A stretch of 11,870 nt of DNA from Candidatus Omnitrophota bacterium (GCA_028711825.1 JAQTRM010000035.1:1-11870); one strand, 5' to 3'; shown: positions 1 to 6,833, counted from the stretch's first letter. The notes: generated by a model not told the origin, from the sequence alone. A program made the numbers and translations.

Positions 1-444
1 TCCGGGCAGGAACGCAGTTTTTACTGGAGGCTCACGGGCAGGCAAAACCTGGATTTTTTTGCCGGCCTTTATGGCCTCCGGCGCAGGGAAGTCCGGCAGA
101 AAATAAATGATTTGTGCGGGCTTCTGGGGATCGAAGAGCCGGATAAGCGGTTCCAGGAGTATTCCGCGGGGATGAAACAAAGGCTGGCGTTGGCCCGGAG
201 CCTTCTTCATAATCCGCGGATCCTGTTTATGGATGAGCCGACAAAAAGCCTGGACCCCTGGTGCGCCGAAAAACTCAGGTTTTTTATTAAAGACAGCCTT
301 GTGCGGCAGAAAAAGATGACCGTTCTCCTGGCTACCCATGACCTGGCGGAAGCCGGAGAACTTTGCGAATATGCCGCTTTGATGGAGGCGGGTGCAATTA
401 AGGCTTGCGGCAGAACAGAGGAGGTCCTTAAGGGGCTGGTATGA
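1..444 (+). CDS. ABC transporter ATP-binding protein (5' end missing)
   Basis: This is the C-terminal part of an ATPase subunit of an ABC-2 type exporter; it hydrolyses ATP in the cytoplasm to drive the permease encoded next. The frame is open from base 1, so the true start and the Walker A loop lie left of the window. Visible from base 1 (residue 1) are the post-Q-loop stretch ERSFYWRLTGRQNLDFFAGL (about residues 4-23), the ABC signature YSAGMKQR (about 54-61), Walker B ILFMDEPT with the catalytic Glu (74-81), the D-loop KSLDP and the switch histidine in LLATHDL (His113). The stop overlaps the permease start as ATGA, so the two are probably translationally coupled. The ERSFYWRLTG motif is typical of ATPases paired with ABC-2 permeases for polysaccharides, lipids or drugs. 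The substrate cannot be read from the sequence. Confidence 0.93.
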   Translation, partial: SGQERSFYWRLTGRQNLDFFAGLYGLRRREVRQKINDLCGLLGIEEPDKRFQEYSAGMKQRLALARSLLHNPRILFMDEPTKSLDPWCAEKLRFFIKDSLVRQKKMTVLLATHDLAEAGELCEYAALMEAGAIKACGRTEEVLKGLV

Positions 445-1253
445 TGTTCTTTTTTCGTCTGGCGGCTTTTATAAGAAAGAATTTCCTGGTCAATGTGAGC
501 TACCGGCTTTTTTTCGTCCTTAATCTTCTGGGGGCGGTTGCTTCGGTGCTGACGTTTTATTTTATCGCCAAGATGCTTGGCCGGGGGATCAGCCCTTATC
601 TTAAAGAATACCACGGGGAATATTTTCCTTACGTCCTGCTGGGCCTTGCCTTCTATAATTATCTTTCCTTGTCTTTAAAGACCTTTTCGGTCAGCTTAAG
701 GGAAGAACAGGTAACGGGCACCTTGGAAGCGGTTTTTCTCGCTCCTCTTAAGATCCCGGTTTTGATTATTTGCCTGCCATGCTGGGATTTTATCTTTAAT
801 TCCCTGAACGCTTTTTTCTGTTTGTTGTTCGGAATATATTTTTTGGGGGCGAGATTCATCGCCCCGAATCTGCCGGCGGTTTTTCTCATTATTTCCCTGA
901 CGATCATTTCTTCTTTTGCGGTCGGCATCATTTCCGCAGCGTTCATTATGGTTTTTAAAAGGGGGGATCCGGTTGTTTGGATAATCAGCCTGGTTTCCGG
1001 AATTTTCGGCGGGGTGTATTTCCCGGTTTCCGTTTTGCCGGAGAAGCTGCGTTTTATCTCGCATCTTTTGCCCATTACTTACTCTCTGGAGGCTTTAAGA
1101 AACGCGATGATTAAAGGGTATGGCTTGCGGGAACTGCTGCCGGCGATAGCCGTCTTGGCGATGTTTTGTCTGGTGTTGTTGCCGTCAAGCATTTTGATTT
1201 TTTGGTTCGCGGTAAAAAAGACAAAGGCATCCGGCAGCCTTGCGTATTATTAG
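441..1253 (+). CDS. ABC-2 type transporter permease
   Basis: This is the integral membrane subunit that forms the export path with the preceding ATPase. It has 270 residues, normal for an ABC-2 permease. About six hydrophobic segments are visible (roughly residues 22-44, 61-80, 106-135, 143-171, 177-198 and 233-258). Between the second and third lies REEQVTGTLEAVFLAP (87-102), the conserved GTLE-type cytoplasmic coupling segment of this superfamily. GGVYFPVSVLP and LPITYSLEALR (about 190-220) match the usual last-loop motif. Two adjacent ATG codons (441 and 444) are possible starts; AAGGGG at 429-434 gives suitable RBS spacing, and the ATGA overlap suggests coupling. Neighbouring glycosyltransferases suggest a glycan or glycolipid substrate, but this is inference and a drug or lipid exporter is equally possible. 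Confidence 0.92.
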   Translation: MMFFFRLAAFIRKNFLVNVSYRLFFVLNLLGAVASVLTFYFIAKMLGRGISPYLKEYHGEYFPYVLLGLAFYNYLSLSLKTFSVSLREEQVTGTLEAVFLAPLKIPVLIICLPCWDFIFNSLNAFFCLLFGIYFLGARFIAPNLPAVFLIISLTIISSFAVGIISAAFIMVFKRGDPVVWIISLVSGIFGGVYFPVSVLPEKLRFISHLLPITYSLEALRNAMIKGYGLRELLPAIAVLAMFCLVLLPSSILIFWFAVKKTKASGSLAYY

Positions 1254-1258
1254 AAAAA

Positions 1259-1308
1259 GCGGGAATTCTTCTTGCCGGATAAGAGGATGGAGGGTTCCGC
1301 AAATTTTT
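1259..1308 (+). terminator. Possible weak terminator after the ABC genes
   Basis: GCGGGAA (1259-1265) can pair with TTCCGC (1295-1300) with one bulged G. AAATTTTT follows at 1301-1308. The 29-base loop is long, so this is only a possible intrinsic terminator for the permease transcript. Confidence 0.25.
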
Positions 1309-1325
1309 AATCCTTTTAGAAGAAA

Positions 1326-1361
1326 CCCCCGGGCTGAAGCCGGGGGATGAATAAGTTTTTT
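1326..1361 (+). repeat. GC-rich extragenic palindrome with downstream T-run
   Basis: CCCCCGG (1326-1332) pairs perfectly with CCGGGGG (1340-1346) around GCTGAAG. A run of six T follows at 1356-1361, nine bases beyond the stem. The T-run is too distant for a textbook terminator but may still act as one. The core CCGGGCTGAAGCC (1329-1341) recurs with one change at 10139-10151, which suggests a dispersed REP-like extragenic palindrome. Confidence 0.5.
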
Positions 1362-1373
1362 GATTTTTGCTTT

Positions 1374-1410
1374 AGGAGGGAGCCATGGGTTAAAGCCTAT
1401 GGGAGGCTCC
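1374..1410 (+). promoter_or_regulatory. Leader hairpin and Met-Gly-stop mini-ORF before the GT-C gene
   Basis: AGGAGGG (1374-1380) sits four bases before ATG GGT TAA (1385-1393), a two-codon reading frame with its own RBS. The same region can fold: GGAGCC (1379-1384) pairs with GGCTCC (1405-1410), and ATGGG (1385-1389) pairs with CCTAT (1396-1400) with one G-U pair. This would bury the GGGAGG RBS (1401-1406) of the next gene. The layout would suit translation-coupled opening of the RBS, but it may be fortuitous. Confidence 0.3.
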
Positions 1411-1413
1411 ACT

Positions 1414-3132
1414 ATGACAAAAGATTCTAAAATCCGGATATGGCTGATTGTTTTATGGGCCGGCATCCTGGCGAATAATTTTATCTGGCTTAGGTTTAAC
1501 CACACCTTTTTTACCTACGATTCATACCGGCATTTTTTAGCCAGTCTAAAGGTGTATGAAATCCTGAAACATGTTTCTTTTTCCGCCGTTCCTTTAAGTA
1601 TTGATACTATCCAGCTGCACCCTCCATTGGTAATGATTTTTACCGCCCCTTTCTATTTCCTCTTTGGAACGGCTCAAAACGTAAGTATTCTGGCCAGCAG
1701 CGCTGTCTTTTTGGGAGTGCTGCTCTTTTCGGTTTACGGTATCGGCTTTAAGCTTGCCGGAAGGAAATCCGGGCTTCTGGCGGCTTTTATCATCGGCATG
1801 TATCCGGTAATTTTCAACCAGCTGAAAGTTTATATGCTGGACCTGCCGCTTACCGCGATGGTAGCTTTGAGCATGTATTTTTTGTTTGCCTGCGATGATT
1901 TTAAACAATCCCGGGATTCCGCTTTGTTTTTTATTTCCGTGGGGCTGGGGATGTTGACAAAATCGACTTTCATTATCTTTCTGGCCGCCCCTTTAGGCTA
2001 TGCGGCAGGAAGAGGTTATTTCAGTTTACGCCGGGAAAGAGGGGATTTGAAAGGGTATGTCCGGCGTCTTATCTTTTTCGGCATTCTCGCCCTTGTAATA
2101 TGCGCTCCTTACTATTCCACAAATTTTTATAAAGTTTTAAGCAAGGTTTATCCCGGGTATGTGGAAGCTTGGCCGACAAGCGTCCCCTCCTCAGGCCTTC
2201 TTATTAACAGCTTAAGAGGGTTTTTATGGTATCTTTGGGGATTTATTAACTGGCAGGTCTCTTTTTTCTTTTTCCTGATATTTATTACCGGAGGATATTT
2301 TTTCAGCCGTGCGGAAATCAAAAATAAAGTGTTTTTCTGGCTTTGGATAATTATTCCCTGGGTATTGACCGGTTATTTCAGGGCCGCGATGGGATTTAAT
2401 ATGGAAGTAACCGGCGTAAGATATACTATGCCACTTTTGCCGGCAATCGCCCTGATAAGCGCTATCGGCATCATGCGTATACCGTTCGGCAAACCAAGAA
2501 CCTTTTTGATAATGCTGATCGCTGTTTTCGGAATCGCCCAGCTGATTTTTGTTTCTTATCCTCTGCCGGTTAAAGTTATGAGTGGGCGGATTTTATCTTT
2601 AAAGATCCCGGAAAGCGCGAAAAAGAATTATTTTCTGCCGGATAAGATTATCCTGCTTAATTTCGGCAGTTGGGCGGTTTCCGGCAGCGCCTCCGGTTCG
2701 CATCCGGCGGATTACAGTGAATATTCTCTGGCTGACAACCAGATACTTAAGACGATAAGTTCTTTCGGAGGCGGCGGGGAAAAAACATCTATTTTTATTA
2801 TTCCGGACAATGTAAGAATGTGGCATTTGCGGTATATGGCTTATCTTGCGGGAAAACCTTTTCAGGTTTTTTGCGACTGGAACTATATGAGGGCCAATAT
2901 GATGGCACAGAGACTGAATGTTTTTGATATGATCGCTGACGCGGATTACGTGATTGACCAGGAAGGTAAAAGCATGAACGAACCGTATATGCGGCATTTT
3001 ATAGAAAGCGCGGAAAATAATTTTTCCGCTTTAAAAAGCAGGTTCATACTTTTAAGTCGTATGGATTGGCCGGATGGAGGAAAGTTGTTAATTTATAAGA
3101 AATTAAACCCTTCGCAGAAGAATGAAAACTGA
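1414..3132 (+). CDS. GT-C fold membrane glycosyltransferase (ArnT/PMT-like)
   Basis: This is a 572-residue polytopic protein resembling lipid-linked-sugar glycosyltransferases of the GT39/PMT_2 type, which transfer a sugar from a polyprenyl-phosphate donor on the outer face of the inner membrane. The N-terminal half has many hydrophobic helices. The first large loop carries an Asp (FFTYDSYRHF, Asp36), where family members usually have Asp-Glu, then LHPP (69-71), a common motif after the second loop element. MLDLPLTAMVALSMYFL (from about 141) is highly characteristic. The last ~170 residues are mostly soluble. I chose ATG 1414 because GGGAGG (1401-1406) lies seven bases upstream; the frame extends to a TTG at 1360 with no RBS. 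It overlaps the next gene by 11 bp, so the two form an operon. The acceptor and sugar are unknown. Confidence 0.85.
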   Translation: MTKDSKIRIWLIVLWAGILANNFIWLRFNHTFFTYDSYRHFLASLKVYEILKHVSFSAVPLSIDTIQLHPPLVMIFTAPFYFLFGTAQNVSILASSAVFLGVLLFSVYGIGFKLAGRKSGLLAAFIIGMYPVIFNQLKVYMLDLPLTAMVALSMYFLFACDDFKQSRDSALFFISVGLGMLTKSTFIIFLAAPLGYAAGRGYFSLRRERGDLKGYVRRLIFFGILALVICAPYYSTNFYKVLSKVYPGYVEAWPTSVPSSGLLINSLRGFLWYLWGFINWQVSFFFFLIFITGGYFFSRAEIKNKVFFWLWIIIPWVLTGYFRAAMGFNMEVTGVRYTMPLLPAIALISAIGIMRIPFGKPRTFLIMLIAVFGIAQLIFVSYPLPVKVMSGRILSLKIPESAKKNYFLPDKIILLNFGSWAVSGSASGSHPADYSEYSLADNQILKTISSFGGGGEKTSIFIIPDNVRMWHLRYMAYLAGKPFQVFCDWNYMRANMMAQRLNVFDMIADADYVIDQEGKSMNEPYMRHFIESAENNFSALKSRFILLSRMDWPDGGKLLIYKKLNPSQKNEN

Positions 3133-3898
3133 TTTTTTGGGCGTCCAGGTTGAAATGATTACCTGCGAGGGGTTGATTGATAAGGTCGTGGAGTTTGCCT
3201 TTTCCGCTAAACACCGGATGATTACCTATTTTAACGCGGATTGTTCGAACATCGCTTTTCAAGACACGGATTACCGCCGGATACTTAATTCCCTGGACAT
3301 CGTTTATGCCGACGGTATGAGCGTGGTTTGGGGGTCAAGATTTTTGGGCAGGGGGGTGCCGGAAAGAGTGAACATCCTGGATTTTTCCGAGAAGATATTC
3401 AACCGCCTGGCAGCGGAGAAGATAAAGGCATACTTTCTGGGGAGCAGCGAAAAGATCGTCTACGGGGTTGTTGAAAAATTGAAAACAAAATTTCCTTCCA
3501 TAAACATCGCGGGTTTTCACCACGGGTATTTTACGGCCCTTGAGGAAGAAAATATTATCGCCGAGATTAATAGGTTGAAACCGGATATCTTGTTTGTCTG
3601 CATGGGCGTGCCGAAGCAGGAGAAATGGGCGTTTGAGCATTTGAAGAATCTGGAGGTTGGGCTTTGCTGGGTAACCGGCAGCGGGATGTTTGATAACTTT
3701 TCAGGATTTAAAAGCAGCGCCCCGAGATGGATGGGGAAGGTAGGCCTGGAATGGTTTTACCGGCTTGCCAGTGAACCGCGAAGGCTGTGGAAAAGATACC
3801 TGATCGGGAACCCGTTTTTTATCTACCGCTTGATGAAATATAAAATAAGGGGTTTATCTTCCGGCAGAACGCCAGAAGCCAGCGTCCGATCAGATTAA
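3122..3898 (+). CDS. WecG/TagA/CpsF family glycosyltransferase (GT26)
   Basis: This predicted N-acetylmannosaminyl- or related hexosyltransferase adds the second sugar to a polyprenyl-diphosphate-linked glycan on the cytoplasmic membrane face. At 258 residues it has normal family length. Visible landmarks are Thr35 in the ITYFNAD segment and Asp64 in YADGMSVVWG, at the positions of the Thr and Asp implicated in catalysis in TagA. Others are FLGSS (105-109), the HGYF motif (about 134-137), PDILFVCMGVPKQEKW (154-169) and VTGSGMFDNFSG (184-195). The C-terminal appendage LEWFYRLASEPRRLWKRYL (209-227) is the basic, amphipathic tail that holds these enzymes at the membrane. It starts inside the end of the GT-C gene, with only a weak AGAAG upstream, which suggests translational coupling. 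Its last 80 bases overlap the opposite-strand gene. The exact donor sugar is not readable. Confidence 0.93.
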   Translation: MKTDFLGVQVEMITCEGLIDKVVEFAFSAKHRMITYFNADCSNIAFQDTDYRRILNSLDIVYADGMSVVWGSRFLGRGVPERVNILDFSEKIFNRLAAEKIKAYFLGSSEKIVYGVVEKLKTKFPSINIAGFHHGYFTALEEENIIAEINRLKPDILFVCMGVPKQEKWAFEHLKNLEVGLCWVTGSGMFDNFSGFKSSAPRWMGKVGLEWFYRLASEPRRLWKRYLIGNPFFIYRLMKYKIRGLSSGRTPEASVRSD

Positions 3899-4907
3899 GG
3901 CGGGTGCGCAGGTTATCCGATATCGCAAGCATCAGGAACGCGGATTGTATTTTGGAAATAGGCTTTAGTTCTGCGCCCGGTATCCGGGGAGGTTTTTCCC
4001 CGGGCGGGGTTATCCCGGCGTATTCCGGCCATGGGGTATTAAGGTATTCTTTCGTCGCCCCGCGCAGAAATAAAAAAGTGTTTTTAATTTCCCATTCTTT
4101 TGTTTTGTTCAAAATATAATCCCAGTCCAGGTCCCGGCGGTTCTGCTGGATCATTTCGTGGATGTCACATAAATTTTTCATTCTAAGGCCGCAGAGGCTG
4201 GTAATGTTTTTACCGAGATGCAACCATAAGAAAAGCAAAGTGTCCTCCGGGGATAAAGACAGGATCTTTTGCAGGTCGACTTCTTTTTTTTTCGCCCTGC
4301 CCCAGATTTCTTCAAGGCGCACGTTTTTAGGCTGCAAAGGTGATATCTTCCAGTGCAGTTCGAGCATCACATTTTTTTCATGATGGTAGAAATTAAAATG
4401 GTGCTGGGAGGCCCGCCAGTATTTTTCGGGAAGCCTTTTCAGGTGCTTGCGGTAACCCAGCTGAATGATTATTTTTTCACAATGACGCAGGGCATCTTCC
4501 CGGACCAGGATATCGATATCGCGCATCGGCCTTAATCCTGCGTCGCGATAGAGGGTTTTTTGAAGGATAATGCCTTTTAAGGGGATGATCTCCAGTCCGG
4601 ATTCCCCCAGTTTGTCCCGGAGGAAAATGAATTCTTCCCAGAGAAGAAGATTCCTCCGGCGGGTCGTTTCGTAGGAGGCCTGGAATAGTTTTTGGATATT
4701 TTGCGGTATGCCGTCGGCACCGATTTTTGCTAGATTATAATAAAGGATTGGCAGTGTTTCATGGTAGAGGGAAATTTCGGTCAACGCCCCCCAGTTAAGC
4801 GGTTTCTTGAGCAGGATGGCAGCCGTTTGCAAGTCAGCTTCTCCCATTTCTACCTTAGCGCAGGAGAAAGCCAGCCGCGTTTCATTTGAAAGCGGTTTTT
4901 TATCCAT
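3819..4907 (-). CDS. Nucleotidyltransferase family protein (NTP_transf_5-like)
   Basis: This 362-residue protein is on the minus strand. LKG (110-112) followed by LYRDAGLRPMRDIDILVRE (119-137) is the hallmark of the family-5 uncharacterised nucleotidyltransferases. Asp130 and Asp132 are the likely metal ligands, and Glu183 in MLELHWKI is a candidate third acidic residue. The C-terminal half is helical and I see no further motif. Proteins of this family have no firmly established reaction; they occur in polysaccharide loci and, to my knowledge, in some RiPP clusters including lasso-peptide ones. The start has no RBS, but an extended -10 lies seven bases upstream, so a leaderless mRNA is likely. 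The gene is divergent from the small basic peptide gene and convergent with the WecG-like gene, overlapping it by 80 bp. A link to either neighbour is inference. Confidence 0.88.
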   Translation of the reverse strand: MDKKPLSNETRLAFSCAKVEMGEADLQTAAILLKKPLNWGALTEISLYHETLPILYYNLAKIGADGIPQNIQKLFQASYETTRRRNLLLWEEFIFLRDKLGESGLEIIPLKGIILQKTLYRDAGLRPMRDIDILVREDALRHCEKIIIQLGYRKHLKRLPEKYWRASQHHFNFYHHEKNVMLELHWKISPLQPKNVRLEEIWGRAKKKEVDLQKILSLSPEDTLLFLWLHLGKNITSLCGLRMKNLCDIHEMIQQNRRDLDWDYILNKTKEWEIKNTFLFLRGATKEYLNTPWPEYAGITPPGEKPPRIPGAELKPISKIQSAFLMLAISDNLRTRLNLIGRWLLAFCRKINPLFYISSSGR

Positions 4908-4914
4908 AGCTATG

Positions 4915-4923
4915 ATTATACCA
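4915..4923 (-). promoter_or_regulatory. Extended -10 promoter for the nucleotidyltransferase
   Basis: On the minus strand TGG-TATAAT (4923-4915) forms an extended -10 element, TGnTATAAT. It lies seven bases before the ATG at 4907, so transcription should begin at or within a base of the start codon. I see no good -35. Confidence 0.55.
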
Positions 4924-4985
4924 GAACCCGTCTCAAGATAAAGATAAAACCGCGCGTTAAAGGTATATGTTTTGTCAAATAATGC

Positions 4986-5014
4986 TTGCAGGTTTCCGGC
5001 GACAGGAGTATATT
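4986..5014 (+). promoter_or_regulatory. Sigma-70-type promoter for the small basic peptide
   Basis: TTGCAG (4986-4991) and TATATT (5009-5014) are separated by 17 bases. The predicted start near 5021 gives a leader of about 12 bases that begins at the RBS of the peptide gene. It is back-to-back with the nucleotidyltransferase promoter. Confidence 0.55.
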
Positions 5015-5032
5015 TAAAAAAGGAGGTGTGTT

Positions 5033-5143
5033 ATGAAAATCAAGAAGACGTGTAAGAAAACGAAGGCGAGAAAAGTAAATAAAACCACAAAAAAGAAGAA
5101 AAAGCTTTCCCGTTACTGCCGTTCAGGCAGGGTTCTCTGGTAA
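5033..5143 (+). CDS. 36-residue Lys/Arg-rich peptide; candidate RiPP precursor
   Basis: This short frame has a near-perfect RBS (AGGAGG, 5021-5026, six bases before ATG) and its own promoter. The peptide has 36 residues: 13 Lys, 4 Arg, no Asp or Glu. A Lys-rich first part (residues 1-24, ending in five Lys) is followed by LSRYCRSGRVLW (25-36) with Tyr28, Cys29 and a C-terminal Trp; a second Cys is at position 7. It has no signal peptide, no double-Gly leader and is too polar for a membrane peptide. The next gene encodes a radical SAM/SPASM enzyme, the usual partner of short precursor peptides, so the C-terminal part would be the modified core and the Lys-rich part the leader. I do not recognise the family. 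Alternatives are a small nucleic-acid-binding protein or a chance frame. Coding is well supported by the RBS; function is inference. Confidence 0.62.
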   Translation: MKIKKTCKKTKARKVNKTTKKKKKLSRYCRSGRVLW

Positions 5144-5151
5144 ATTTTTTT
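5116..5151 (+). terminator. Hairpin and T-run at the end of the peptide gene
   Basis: CTGCC (5116-5120) and GGCAG (5126-5130) form a short hairpin within the end of the peptide gene. Seven T follow the stop codon at 5145-5151. The 14-base separation is not classical, so this may only slow or partly terminate transcription. Partial termination would yield more peptide than enzyme. Confidence 0.25.
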
Positions 5152-5176
5152 CATACGGATTAAACGCGTTTTCCAG

Positions 5177-5209
5177 CTTCTAATTTTATCATTCCGGCCG
5201 TCTTAGAAG
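5177..5209 (+). repeat. Inverted repeat between peptide and radical SAM genes
   Basis: CTTCTAA (5177-5183) and TTAGAAG (5203-5209) are perfect 7-base inverted repeats around a 19-base loop that contains CGGCCG. It lies 17 bases before the RBS of the radical SAM gene. It could be an mRNA hairpin or a protein site. Confidence 0.4.
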
Positions 5210-5258
5210 ATAATACCATTTTATTCGGAGGTGTGTTATCAAGAGCGCTGTTCCCGCT

Positions 5259-6740
5259 GTGCTGTTCCATAAATTAGGCCGCTATATCGGTATTTCCACG
5301 GTTACCGGAGATTTTTATGATCTTTCCCCCGAGATTTATGGCCGGATGGAAAGCTGGAATAAAAAGATATCGTTTTCCCGGGATCCGTTCTCCCGGCGGC
5401 AAGCCGAAGGGCTAGCGGGAAAATACGGAATTCCTCCGGAGGTGAATAAACTTTTCCCCCTTCCTTCACAAAAAACTTCGTTTAGCGCCGATAAAAATGC
5501 CTCCCGTTGCCTTACCGACCTAACCCTTAATTTAACCTCTAGCTGTAACCTCCGCTGTGTTTATTGCTGGAATGACCATGGAAAATACTCCAACCGGAAA
5601 TTTACCGGAAAGCAGGAAGGTAGATTCAGTAATAATGCTAAAAATGAATATATGCTGCCTGAAACCGCTTTAAGGGCAGTGGATATTTTAGTTGCCTCCC
5701 GCGGCAAGGATAAAGATTTGGTGGTTGATTTTTATGGCGGCGAGCCTTTGATGAATCTTGATACCCTCCGGGCAACGGTTAACTATTGCCGCAAGAACCA
5801 GTCAAAATGGGGCGTTACCTTTCATTTTCTCTTGGCAACCAACGGTACTTTTTTGACTCCCGATCTGGCCAAGGAATTGATCGATCAAGGGGTGCAGATT
5901 GCGGTTAGTATCGACGGGCCGATGGCCGTGCATGACCATAACCGGCCGCTGATCAATCAAAAAGGAAGCTTCAATCTAATTCTTTCAAACCTCAAGAAGA
6001 TGCCCGCGGCGGTAATGAAAAGGCTGGTCGGGCGGACGACGGTGACACCTTTTTTTCCCGATATGGTGAAATTGTACGAAAATTTAAGAAGGCTGGGTTT
6101 TGAGCGGATCGAGCTTTTTGAAAGCGAAGATGCCTGCCATAGCTTCCTGCCCGGGCAGGAAGCGAGTTTTTTCAGTTCCGCAGAAAGTTACGCGCTTTTA
6201 TGCAAAACTTATGAAAAATTAGCGTTAAAATATATCGATGATGTTGTCTCGGGAAATTTGAATTACAGCAAGACGTTTTTTAACCGTTTTTTCAAGTTGA
6301 TGCAGAGGTTGTATTATAACCACGAGGTTTCCGGAGGGTGCCCTGCGGCTAAAGGGCAGATTGCGGTTGGTATTGACGGTAAAATTTATCCCTGCACGTC
6401 ATTTTTAGGGGTGTCCGAATTCGAGCTGGGAGATACAACCCGCGGAATCGATTCCCGGAAATTTAAAGCGTTTATTAAAAAGATAAGCAGGCGGTTCGAG
6501 TATTGCCGTAAAGACTGCGAGCTGTTTAGCCTTTGCCGGTCAACCGGATCGTGCCTGAACGTTAATTATTTCTTCAGCGGAGACCCCGCTGTTCCTCATA
6601 AAAGAAGCTGTGAGCTTTTTGCGGAGAAATTATCTTTAGCCGCAGCGAGCCTGGCGATTCTTTCCGATAAAATCCCGCAGCGGTTAGAGGAATTGTTCGG
6701 GTTCGATCCTATAGGCAGAAGGGGAAATAAATTATATTAA
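5259..6740 (+). CDS. Radical SAM/SPASM domain protein, probable peptide maturase
   Basis: This predicted cytoplasmic iron-sulfur enzyme would cleave SAM to a 5'-deoxyadenosyl radical to modify a peptide or protein. Numbering from GTG 5259 (493 residues), an N-terminal region of about 85 residues (HKLGRYIGISTVTGDFYDLS) resembles the beta-strand start of SCIFF-type maturases. The radical SAM core has CNLRCVYC (Cys96, Cys100, Cys103) and GGEP (160-163). The SPASM domain has seven cysteines: Cys361, Cys379 (GKIYPC), Cys416, Cys420, Cys426, Cys432 and Cys451, enough for two auxiliary 4Fe-4S clusters; the late spacing C-x3-C-x5-C-x5-C is slightly atypical. The true start may be ATC 5238, directly after GGAGGTGTGTTAT, since GTG 5259 has no RBS. 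It follows the basic peptide gene, the likely substrate. Sulfatase maturases share this domain plan, but no sulfatase is present here. Confidence 0.9.
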   Translation: MLFHKLGRYIGISTVTGDFYDLSPEIYGRMESWNKKISFSRDPFSRRQAEGLAGKYGIPPEVNKLFPLPSQKTSFSADKNASRCLTDLTLNLTSSCNLRCVYCWNDHGKYSNRKFTGKQEGRFSNNAKNEYMLPETALRAVDILVASRGKDKDLVVDFYGGEPLMNLDTLRATVNYCRKNQSKWGVTFHFLLATNGTFLTPDLAKELIDQGVQIAVSIDGPMAVHDHNRPLINQKGSFNLILSNLKKMPAAVMKRLVGRTTVTPFFPDMVKLYENLRRLGFERIELFESEDACHSFLPGQEASFFSSAESYALLCKTYEKLALKYIDDVVSGNLNYSKTFFNRFFKLMQRLYYNHEVSGGCPAAKGQIAVGIDGKIYPCTSFLGVSEFELGDTTRGIDSRKFKAFIKKISRRFEYCRKDCELFSLCRSTGSCLNVNYFFSGDPAVPHKRSCELFAEKLSLAAASLAILSDKIPQRLEELFGFDPIGRRGNKLY

Positions 6741-6742
6741 AA

Positions 6743-6778
6743 TTCTGTTTTACACAGAAGACCCTTTTTTAGAAAAGG
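6743..6778 (+). promoter_or_regulatory. Tandem small hairpins between the two radical SAM genes
   Basis: TTCTGT (6743-6748) pairs with ACAGAA (6754-6759), and six T follow at 6765-6770. CCTTTT (6763-6768) pairs with AAAAGG (6773-6778). Both stems are six bases and AT-rich. They could give weak termination or processing between the genes; I see no promoter here. Confidence 0.25.
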
Positions 6779-6833
6779 TGTGCGGACCGCCGAAAAATTT
6801 CTTTTAAGGCCACCCGGTATTTTAACAAAAAAA

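Noticed and set aside
659..1075. Long minus-strand frames opposite the ABC-2 permease
   Set aside because: They are antisense shadows; the plus-strand frame has membrane helices and a clear ABC-2 motif, and these lack RBS and motifs.
5033..5143. Ribosomal protein bL36-like identity for the small basic peptide
   Set aside because: The size and charge are similar, but the zinc-binding Cys/His pattern of bL36 is absent and the neighbours are not translation genes.
5259..6740. Anaerobic sulfatase-maturase identity for the SPASM protein
   Set aside because: The domain plan fits, but no sulfatase is near, the protein is longer than usual for that group, and a short peptide gene sits immediately upstream.
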